This document shows, in pieces, positions 1 through 5,181 of a DNA stretch of 5,181 bases; position 1 is the first letter of the stretch; each line of letters starts with the position of its first letter. This stretch comes from Chthoniobacter flavus (GTDB lineage: Bacteria; Verrucomicrobiota; Verrucomicrobiia; Chthoniobacterales; Terrimicrobiaceae). The notes below the pieces were generated by a model that was not told the origin of the DNA, ran no database searches, and worked only from the letters and a program-made list of their open reading frames with translations. Location: assembly GCA_945863785.1 (NCBI GenBank), contig CAMBAQ010000140.1, positions 1 through 5,181 on the forward strand. The letters are read 5' to 3'. Position numbers and translations under genes: made by a program.

Positions 1-1700
1 TTGCGGTTGCCCGAGAGGACGGCTGCGGTGACTAGGTCGTTCTCCACGATGGCGCTTTCGATCTCGGGAGCGAGCGGGCCGGAGTTGCCGATGCAGGTCG
101 TGCAGCCGTAGCCGACGATCTGGAATCCGAGTTGATCGAGGTAGGGCTGGAGGCCGGTGGTCTCGAGATAGTCCTTCACCACGCGGGAACCCGGAGCGAG
201 GGATGTCTTCACAGCGGGATCGACTCGGAGGCCACGGCTGGCGGCTTTTTTCGCGAGGAGTCCGGCACCAATCATGACGCTTGGGTTGCTGGTGTTCGTG
301 CAGCTCGTGATGGCGGCAATCAGGACCGAGCCGTTGCGGAGATGGAGGTCGCCTTTGGCGTGGGCGGCGGTGATGGCATCCGGTGTCGGGCGGTCATTGA
401 CCATCTCGGCCTCATCAGCGCTTTGCGCGCCGTTGCGTTTAACGGCGGCGGAGCGACCTAGATCCGTTGGCGCTTTGCCGTATCCACCATCAGCAACGGA
501 TTTCGTGAGCAGGCTGTTGAAGGTATTTTTGAGATCAGGAACATTAATGCGATCTTGCGGGCGCTTCGGACCAGCTACGCTAGGCTGGACGGTCGAGAGA
601 TCAATGTCGATATCCACGCTGTATTCGATGTCCCCTTTTTTCGGCATACCGAAGAGGTTTTGCGCTTTGAAATAGTTTTCGAACGCGCGGCATTGTTCCG
701 GAGTGCGGCCGGTGGCAGCGAGGTAGTTGACAGATTCCGCATCGACGGGGAAGAAGCCCATCGTAGCGCCGTATTCGGGAGCCATATTCGCGATCGTAGC
801 GCGGTCAGTGAGCGGAAGTGTGGCTGCACCTTCGCCGTAAAATTCCACAAATTTACCAACCACCTTTGCGGCACGGAGAAGTTGCGTGACATGGAGCGCG
901 AGGTCGGTCGCAGTGACGCCTTCGCGAAGCTTATTCGTGAGGTTCACGCCGACAACTTCCGGCGTGAGGAAATACACAGGCTGGCCGAGCATTCCCGCCT
1001 CGGCTTCGATGCCGCCAACGCCCCAACCGACGATACCCAGACCATTGATCATGGTCGTATGCGAGTCAGTACCGACGAGAGTGTCGGGATAAAAGATCGT
1101 GCCGTTTGCGTCTGGAGCGGAAAGCACGCCCTTCGCGAGATACTCGAGATTCACTTGGTGAACGATGCCGATGCCCGGAGGCACGACGCCGAAGGTTTGG
1201 AAAGCTTGCTGGCCCCATTTGAGGAACTGGTAACGTTCACGGTTGCGCTTGAATTCCATGTCCAGATTCAACTGGAGCGCTTGGGCCGAACCATAAAAAT
1301 CCACCTGCACCGAATGGTCTACAACAAGATCCACGGGCACGAGGGGCTCGATGATCGCGGGATTGCCACCGAGGCCTTTCACTGCTGTGCGCATGGCCGC
1401 GAGGTCCACCAGAAGCGGCACGCCGGTGAAGTCCTGAAGCACGATGCGGGCCACAACAAAAGGAATTTCGTCCTGCGCGGGGGCCTTGGCTTTCCAGTTG
1501 GCGAGCGTTTCGACATCGCGGGCTTGGACTTTCTTTCCGTCGCAGTTGCGAAGCACGGATTCGAGGACGATGCGGATGCTGACTGGGAGTTTAGAGATCG
1601 GGCCGACGCCAGCCTCTTCGAGAGCAGGGAGCGAGTGGAGAAACGAAGCGGATTTACTGCCGGAATCGAAGGAACGCAGGGTATTGAATGGCGATGTCAT
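1..1700 (-). CDS. acnA: Aconitate hydratase A (aconitase), C-terminus beyond the left edge
   Basis: This is the cytoplasmic [4Fe-4S] enzyme that interconverts citrate and isocitrate in the TCA cycle. Translating the minus strand from the ATG at 1700 gives 566 uninterrupted codons to the window edge. AcnA/IRP1-type enzymes have about 890-900 residues, so roughly a third, including the swivelling domain 4, lies outside. The visible motifs are GTDSHTTMINGLG (residues 210-222), GWGVGGIEAEAGMLGQP just after it, GPKRPQDRI (377-385), SCTNTSNPSVM with cluster ligand Cys467, and YGCTTCIGNSGP with ligands Cys533 and Cys536. The ligand spacing (66 and 3) equals that of E. coli AcnA (Cys435/501/504). The offset of about 32 comes mostly from a longer linker between GPKRPQDRI and SCTNT. 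A stop codon lies two codons before the ATG, so this is the earliest possible start. No Shine-Dalgarno motif precedes it. It lies 174 bases downstream of terC on the same strand. The family is AcnA, not AcnB. The identification is secure. Confidence 0.97.
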   Translation of the reverse strand, partial: MTSPFNTLRSFDSGSKSASFLHSLPALEEAGVGPISKLPVSIRIVLESVLRNCDGKKVQARDVETLANWKAKAPAQDEIPFVVARIVLQDFTGVPLLVDLAAMRTAVKGLGGNPAIIEPLVPVDLVVDHSVQVDFYGSAQALQLNLDMEFKRNRERYQFLKWGQQAFQTFGVVPPGIGIVHQVNLEYLAKGVLSAPDANGTIFYPDTLVGTDSHTTMINGLGIVGWGVGGIEAEAGMLGQPVYFLTPEVVGVNLTNKLREGVTATDLALHVTQLLRAAKVVGKFVEFYGEGAATLPLTDRATIANMAPEYGATMGFFPVDAESVNYLAATGRTPEQCRAFENYFKAQNLFGMPKKGDIEYSVDIDIDLSTVQPSVAGPKRPQDRINVPDLKNTFNSLLTKSVADGGYGKAPTDLGRSAAVKRNGAQSADEAEMVNDRPTPDAITAAHAKGDLHLRNGSVLIAAITSCTNTSNPSVMIGAGLLAKKAASRGLRVDPAVKTSLAPGSRVVKDYLETTGLQPYLDQLGFQIVGYGCTTCIGNSGPLAPEIESAIVENDLVTAAVLSGNR

Positions 1701-1874
1701 GGTTTAATTAAGTATCTGAAACATATTTCGGGCTCCGTGGGCAATAGTGATTGATGATTGGGACTGCAAGTTTAGGCATGGCACCAGACTGATATGAGCG
1801 GAGTAAACTTGCTCGCCCCCCATAGGCGCAGCGCTTCCTTAAAGGCAAATCTACAGCCGCACCGTGAATGGAGA

Positions 1875-2723
1875 TTATCGGAATGCGATGAGGAACGGCC
1901 ACTTTATTAGTCTGACCACTAATCCAATGGAACCGGCAACGAGGGCCATTGGAATCCTACCCAAGCGAATAAAGGGCAACAATGTGGCCTTGATGGCGGG
2001 GACTTTGGAGTAAAGAAGCGAGAGGGCCACAATGATCACGATCCCAATAAATTTCTGCCAGGTGCTCACGTGCACCGGACCGGGCAGGATCTGAAGCCCA
2101 CTGTGTGGATCGCTCAACAACTCGTAAACGAGAATGAAACCGACGTAACCGATCAAAAGAAACGCTGTGTGCTCCAAAATTGGGTATTTTTCGATGAGTC
2201 TAATGCAGGCTCCGGCAACGAACCGCAGCGCCAGAATGCCAATAAAAACGCCCGTGCAGACGACCCAAAGCTTCGGGCTCATGGCCACCGCTGCCACCAC
2301 GTTGTCCACACTCAGACTCAGATCCATGATCTCAATGGCGATAATCGTACCCCAGAATCCCCTTTCGCGATGGTGGCCCTTGGGTCCGTTCTTTTCCGCA
2401 GACGCATCGTGAAAGTGGCTGCACATGAGATAAACAAGGTAGGCCGCGCCAGAGATTTTGAGCCACGGGTTCTCAATGATCCATGCCGCGAAGGCCAGGC
2501 ATAATCCACGAAAAAAATAGGCGCCGATGATGCCAAATTTCAGAGCGAGATATTTTTGTTTTCCAGGCAGATGACTAGCCATCGCGGCGATGGCAAGGGC
2601 ATTGTCCACGCTCAGAAGCCCTTCGATGATGATCAGGGAAACAATCACAGGAAGAGCCTCGACCACCGCGGAGGATGTCGGCATGGGCAGGCTAGAAAGG
2701 AATTCGTATATTGTGGCAACCAT
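1875..2723 (-). CDS. TerC-family integral membrane protein, probable Mn2+ exporter (YkoY/MeeY-like)
   Basis: A 282-residue polytopic inner-membrane protein of the TerC family (Pfam TerC). Characterised members (E. coli Alx, B. subtilis MeeY/YkoY and MeeF) export manganese or load it onto secreted enzymes; the original TerC is tied to tellurite resistance. The internal repeat typical of the family is clear: EGLLSVDNALA at residues 34-44 and EIMDLSLSVDNVVA at 131-144. They place Glu34, Asp40, Asn41, Glu131, Asp134, Asp140 and Asn141 inside membrane helices as likely cation ligands. About eight hydrophobic segments are visible (roughly 20-45, 62-83, 90-101, 123-148, 152-176, 185-203, 224-239, 255-278). 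Between repeats lies a His-rich loop (103-122) that may touch metal. An in-frame TAG shortly upstream makes the ATG at 2723 the first start; no Shine-Dalgarno is present. I see no yybP-ykoY Mn2+ riboswitch in the 105 bases upstream. Family membership is firm; Mn2+ as substrate is inferred from homologues. Confidence 0.92.
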   Translation of the reverse strand: MVATIYEFLSSLPMPTSSAVVEALPVIVSLIIIEGLLSVDNALAIAAMASHLPGKQKYLALKFGIIGAYFFRGLCLAFAAWIIENPWLKISGAAYLVYLMCSHFHDASAEKNGPKGHHRERGFWGTIIAIEIMDLSLSVDNVVAAVAMSPKLWVVCTGVFIGILALRFVAGACIRLIEKYPILEHTAFLLIGYVGFILVYELLSDPHSGLQILPGPVHVSTWQKFIGIVIIVALSLLYSKVPAIKATLLPFIRLGRIPMALVAGSIGLVVRLIKWPFLIAFR

Positions 2724-2737
2724 GGAATTGAAAATGG

Positions 2738-2765
2738 ACTCTAGCTATTGAGCGACGTTTGACAA
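2738..2765 (-). promoter_or_regulatory. Candidate sigma70-type promoter for terC
   Basis: On the minus strand TTGTCA (2765-2760, 5 of 6 to the -35 consensus) is followed after 16 bases by TAGAGT (2743-2738, 4 of 6 to the -10 consensus). Transcription would begin near 2731, leaving a leader of only about 8 bases before the ATG at 2723. This fits the missing Shine-Dalgarno motif and would make terC independent of the upstream methyltransferase. It rests on consensus matching only; a match of this quality can arise by chance. Confidence 0.35.
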
Positions 2766-2828
2766 ACCCCTAGTGCAGGATTTGCCCTTCTTGATTTCTG
2801 ATGGGAAGCCCGACATCACTTCTATCGC

Positions 2829-3503
2829 CTAAGATGCAGAGGTCTCAACAGGCTCGATGACGATCAACTCGCTAGCGAAAGGGGTATTTCCCCACAGCGG
2901 AGTAACCATGACCTTGAGACCTCGATGTTTGAAATAGCCGAGCATTTCTCTGCGGATGGGAAAATTGATCGCCCCACCACGGATCCATCCCGATAATCGC
3001 GTCCACCACTCTTGAATCAGCGTCAGCGCATACCGCAATCCAACCCCTTTGAAAGCGGTCCGAATCAGCACCAGCGATCCCGCATCGGCGGCATCCGCGA
3101 GACGCTCGAGCATTTTTCTCTGATCCGCGGGTTTGAGATAATGAAGGACATCGACCAGAAAAACAGTCGCCCCAGGGGGAATCGGTATATTGAGGGCATC
3201 GTTGACTTCAAAGGCGACTTCTTCGAAGCCGTAGTAACGCATCGTTTCTAAAGCTTTGTTGATTTTCCAGATCGACGGATCTGCGCCTCGGTAGGGAAAT
3301 GGTATACCCGCTGCGCGCATAGATATCCCGAGTAGGCCTAGCCCGCAGCCGATATCGAGGACAGGTTTTCCCCGATTGATAATGATTTTCCAAGCGGTTT
3401 TGAAAACAGGATCCCACGCCAACTTCCCCACGATGTAGCCTCGCAGCCACTTCGAGTTGGTGTAAGCTTGGGCGAGTTGTTTGTTGGAAAAAGATGTTCC
3501 CAT
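2829..3503 (-). CDS. Class I SAM-dependent methyltransferase of unknown substrate
   Basis: A 224-residue soluble Rossmann-fold methyltransferase. Motif I is VLDIGCGLG (residues 48-56). The acidic residue that should hold the SAM ribose is Asp75 in GADPS. Asn101-Asp102 form the adenine-side motif, and the motif IV strand is VFLVDVLHYL (114-123), followed by the usual helix and a GSLVLIRT strand. The C-terminal part (about 160-217), with its conserved-looking WIRGGAINFP and PLWGNTPF, resembles small-molecule methyltransferases that I associate with bacterial polyketide or aryl-lipid clusters; this is recalled resemblance, not a search result. There is no signal peptide or membrane segment. Its ATG lies one base after the stop of the FAD oxidoreductase gene (TGA, C, ATG), so co-transcription and translational coupling are expected, and the two enzymes probably act on the same molecule. 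No Shine-Dalgarno motif precedes the start, and no T-tract terminator was seen after the TAG at 2829. The class is secure; the substrate is unknown. Confidence 0.88.
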   Translation of the reverse strand: MGTSFSNKQLAQAYTNSKWLRGYIVGKLAWDPVFKTAWKIIINRGKPVLDIGCGLGLLGISMRAAGIPFPYRGADPSIWKINKALETMRYYGFEEVAFEVNDALNIPIPPGATVFLVDVLHYLKPADQRKMLERLADAADAGSLVLIRTAFKGVGLRYALTLIQEWWTRLSGWIRGGAINFPIRREMLGYFKHRGLKVMVTPLWGNTPFASELIVIEPVETSAS

Positions 3504-3504
3504 G

Positions 3505-4818
3505 TCAGCGGTCGATATCGGAAAAGATCTTTTCGTGGATCGGCGCAGCTACAACAGCCTCTTCGCCAAGCGGGATCGTTCCTAATGAGGATCGCTTGAT
3601 AGCCACTGCGGCGAGACCGGCGGCCTGCCCCACCGCAAGACTGGTTCCGATGACGCGTAGAGCGCCTTGAGCCTGAAGACTGGCGGAAATGCAGCGCCCA
3701 GCCATGAGGAGATTGTCAAAATCTTTAGAAATAAGTGCTCGGAGAGGAATATCGCACGGCTTACTTTTCTTAGGTGATTTAGATTTCGGTCCCCGCACCG
3801 ATTCTCTCAACTCGATAGGCCAAGCGGATCGGCAAACGGCATCCTCAAATTCGACTCCATCGAGAATATCATTTTCCGTCAGGCAGTAACGCCCCGAAAC
3901 ACGCCGACTCTCTCTCGCCGTGGTTTGCGCATGGGAAGCCGTGATGAGACATTGTTCAAACCCCTCCACGGATGCGCGAAGATAAGCCTCCAACTGCGCT
4001 GCCAACTGGCAACTTAGAATCTGGAGACGTGTGAGACACTCCGGATTCAATGGACTATAATGGTCTCCCTCGGACTCTAAATCAATAGTCCAGCGAGACT
4101 GATCAGCGAGTCCAGTCGGACGTATAACGGCAGCGGCGAGTTGCGGATCGAGCGATCCATCTCGAATGCCTGCTACAATTTTTTGTGAAAGGATAAATCG
4201 CGAATCATCGTCAACGTCATCCAGATTAACGTTCCCAATAGAAAAAATATACGCCGCGCGCTGCAGTTCGGCGGGATCAGCTTCCTCGTAGTCCGCACCG
4301 GCAAGAAAAGAGAGTTTTGCATCACTGCTCGCATCCACAAAAACCGCGGCTCGGATCGGCTCAGGCTGGGTGTCGATCTCGAGCGATTCAATCACCGCTC
4401 CATTCGACGTGACGGATCGCAAGGTCGAATTGAAAACAACGGTGAGGTTTTTTTCCTTTCCGCACAGCCGGGTGCATTGGAGCGAGAAAAGTTGCGGTTC
4501 CTGTAAAAGCACGTCCACGTGGTTCATTCTCACAGGCCCCATTGCGGACTCGGTCTTAAGAAGTCTTTCGGTGAATTCCAAGGCGAAACCGCCATTGGCT
4601 GGATGAGGAACCACGTCTCCGCTGATCAAGTAAAGCCCGCTAATACTGTGAACGAGGCCCTGAGAGATATTGCCGCCCAACTCGCTCCCTCGAACGATCA
4701 ACAGCGTATCCAGCCCCTCTCTTGCGCAAGCGATAGCGGCCGCCACGCCTGCGGAACCACCTCCCACAATGACAGCATCATAGTTCAATTTAGTGGGAGT
4801 TTGTTCCTGAGTTTGCAC
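3505..4818 (-). CDS. FAD-dependent oxidoreductase (FAD_oxidored-like family)
   Basis: A 437-residue flavoprotein, translated from GTG at 4818. The N-terminal dinucleotide fold is YDAVIVGGGSAG (residues 13-24), followed by a LGGN turn (47-50). VFVDASSDAKLSFLAG (about 159-174) matches the family's VDATGDGDVAxLAG segment. RESRRVSGRY (302-311) with following LTENDIL matches the conserved RESRRIxGxYxLTxxD block. NLLMAGRCISAS (369-380) through GQAAGLAA (397-404) forms the C-terminal FAD-binding segment. These blocks in this order indicate Pfam FAD_oxidored (PF12831). There is no signal peptide, so it is probably cytoplasmic. One oddity is that the acidic residue normally ending strand 2 (LLIE) is Val42, followed by Arg43. 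A Lys/Ser-rich insert lies near 345-353. An in-frame TAG four codons upstream rules out a longer form; a TTG at codon 11 is a less likely alternative because residues 13 onward start the fold. It is coupled to the methyltransferase downstream. The reaction is unknown. Confidence 0.9.
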   Translation of the reverse strand: MQTQEQTPTKLNYDAVIVGGGSAGVAAAIACAREGLDTLLIVRGSELGGNISQGLVHSISGLYLISGDVVPHPANGGFALEFTERLLKTESAMGPVRMNHVDVLLQEPQLFSLQCTRLCGKEKNLTVVFNSTLRSVTSNGAVIESLEIDTQPEPIRAAVFVDASSDAKLSFLAGADYEEADPAELQRAAYIFSIGNVNLDDVDDDSRFILSQKIVAGIRDGSLDPQLAAAVIRPTGLADQSRWTIDLESEGDHYSPLNPECLTRLQILSCQLAAQLEAYLRASVEGFEQCLITASHAQTTARESRRVSGRYCLTENDILDGVEFEDAVCRSAWPIELRESVRGPKSKSPKKSKPCDIPLRALISKDFDNLLMAGRCISASLQAQGALRVIGTSLAVGQAAGLAAVAIKRSSLGTIPLGEEAVVAAPIHEKIFSDIDR

Positions 4819-4824
4819 GATGAT

Positions 4825-4830
4825 ATTCTA
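4825..4830 (-). promoter_or_regulatory. Possible -10 element for the oxidoreductase-methyltransferase pair
   Basis: TAGAAT on the minus strand matches the -10 consensus at 5 of 6 positions and sits six bases before the GTG at 4818. A start site seven bases downstream would fall on the GTG itself, giving a leaderless transcript. The -35 position is poor (about 2 of 6). An alternative with TTGCCA (4882-4877) and a weak -10, CAATAT (4859-4854), with 17-base spacing, would give a leader of about 30 bases. Neither can be decided from sequence alone. Confidence 0.22.
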
Positions 4831-5035
4831 TGGGATTCCGTCGTAGTTCCGAGATATTGATCAAATTTAATCTGGATGGCAACCAAGCGACTTCCAATCT
4901 TTAAAAAATCTCCCCCGTCCCGGATCCTTATTAAACGATGCCGCAGCAACAGCAACTCGCAATAGCCTACACCGGAATGAGGAGAACAAGGGCTTGCGTG
5001 GCAATGATGCGCAGAAGCATGGTGAGCGGGTAATA

Positions 5036-5056
5036 CCAAAAGCAGCTTGCTTTTGG
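5036..5056. repeat. Perfect 9-bp inverted repeat (hairpin) with 3-base loop
   Basis: CCAAAAGCA is followed by GCT and then TGCTTTTGG, a perfect 9-bp stem. It lies 218 bases upstream of the oxidoreductase start. It is not a good intrinsic terminator: the stem is A/T-rich and is followed by ATTTT on the plus strand and GTATT on the minus strand. It could be a protein-binding palindrome, a weak terminator or part of a repeat. Confidence 0.5.
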
Positions 5057-5151
5057 ATTTTAGGAGAGGGGCACAGTGCGTCCCGCCTGTGTGCGTTGTT
5101 GTGCTCCTTGGTTCCGATGGGGAGGGTGCGAGCAAGTGGCCCAGTCTCAAA

Positions 5152-5168
5152 ACGGCCGAGACGGCCGT
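5152..5168 (-). terminator. GC-rich 7-bp hairpin, possible terminator of a gene beyond the right edge
   Basis: ACGGCCG, a 3-base loop and CGGCCGT form a perfect stem. Read on the minus strand, the stem ends in TTTT and is preceded by an A/G-rich run, a short version of an intrinsic terminator. It would stop a leftward gene lying beyond 5181. Read on the plus strand, six C residues intervene before TTCTTTT, so it is a poor terminator there, and no plus-strand gene is visible to end. It may instead be an intergenic repeat unit. Confidence 0.35.
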
Positions 5169-5181
5169 CCCCCCTTCTTTT

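Larger units (their letters stand above)
4819..5181. other. Gene-free region upstream of the oxidoreductase
   Basis: I see no convincing gene in these 363 bases. A minus-strand frame running through 5150-4785 is open, but its product is a His/Ser/Leu/Pro-rich sequence with no recognisable domain, and it overlaps the real oxidoreductase start. The part next to the oxidoreductase (about 4850-4935) is AT-rich and is the likely promoter area. The distal part (about 5030-5181) is richer in G+C and full of short inverted repeats: perfect hairpins at 5036-5056 and 5152-5168, and an imperfect one at about 5068-5084. This looks like structured intergenic or dispersed-repeat DNA. Whether it is repeated elsewhere in the genome cannot be seen here. 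Confidence 0.6.

Noticed and set aside
132..675. Two overlapping plus-strand open frames (132-461 and 274-675)
   Set aside because: Both lie opposite the aconitase coding sequence, including its cluster-ligand motifs, and their products show no family features.
555..1754. A 399-codon open frame on the plus strand opposite aconitase
   Set aside because: Its codons lie exactly opposite the aconitase codons, the register in which GC-rich genes tend to give long antisense open frames. The translation has no recognisable domain, while the minus strand is unmistakably AcnA.
1807..1816. The 10-mer GCGAGCAAGT shared between the terC-acnA gap (minus strand) and position 5128-5137 (plus strand)
   Set aside because: Shared 10-mers are expected many times by chance in a 5-kb window, and the flanking bases do not match.
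1708..1902. A 64-codon minus-strand open frame between terC and acnA
   Set aside because: It overlaps the end of terC in another frame, has no domain and no ribosome binding site, and fills an ordinary intergenic gap.
2070..2504. A plus-strand open frame of 144 codons opposite terC
   Set aside because: It lies wholly inside the terC gene on the opposite strand, has no domain, and has the mixed composition of an antisense translation.
2790..2825. A possible terminator hairpin after the methyltransferase gene (GGGCTTCCC region)
   Set aside because: The stem is short and bulged, and no T-tract follows on the minus strand, so it cannot be called a terminator.
4967..5020. A 17-residue hydrophobic mini-ORF on the minus strand (MLLRIIATQALVLLIPV), considered as a leader peptide
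   Set aside because: It has no ribosome binding site, no run of regulatory codons and no attenuator hairpin directly after it. A short hydrophobic frame of this size is expected by chance.
4785..5150. A minus-strand open frame of 121 codons upstream of the oxidoreductase
   Set aside because: Its composition is unlike the neighbouring proteins (His, Ser, Leu and Pro rich), no domain is recognisable, it runs through the hairpin cluster, and it overlaps the oxidoreductase start in another frame.

Overview
The window carries four genes, all on the minus strand, so transcription runs from right to left. The organism looks like a free-living heterotrophic bacterium of moderate-to-high GC. A Verrucomicrobiota or other PVC-type lineage is my best guess. 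It rests on the mix of families (AcnA-type aconitase, YkoY-like TerC, a FAD_oxidored-family flavoprotein) and on the lack of recognisable Shine-Dalgarno motifs. This is an inference, not a demonstrated placement.

Right to left, the layout is as follows. Positions 4819-5181 hold no convincing gene. They contain two perfect short hairpins and an AT-rich stretch that leads into the first gene. Positions 3505-4818 encode a FAD-dependent oxidoreductase starting with GTG. One base after its stop codon a class I SAM-dependent methyltransferase begins (2829-3503), so the two are almost certainly one transcriptional unit. After a 105-base gap comes a TerC-family membrane protein, a probable Mn2+ exporter (1875-2723). 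After a further 174 bases comes an AcnA-type aconitate hydratase (1-1700), which is cut off by the left edge after 566 codons.

The aconitase is a core TCA-cycle enzyme and TerC is metal housekeeping. The flavoprotein/methyltransferase pair is the accessory part: a two-enzyme module that oxidises or reduces and then methylates an unknown small molecule. No synthase, carrier protein or transporter for such a pathway is visible here, so the substrate cannot be assigned.

No mobile element, CRISPR array, tRNA or rRNA was recognised, and I see no clear evidence of a wholly new system. The observations most worth a second look are the unusual FAD-binding strand of the oxidoreductase, the tightly coupled pair of unknown function, and the absence of Shine-Dalgarno motifs at all four starts, with -10-like hexamers placed so close to the start codons that leaderless transcripts are possible.
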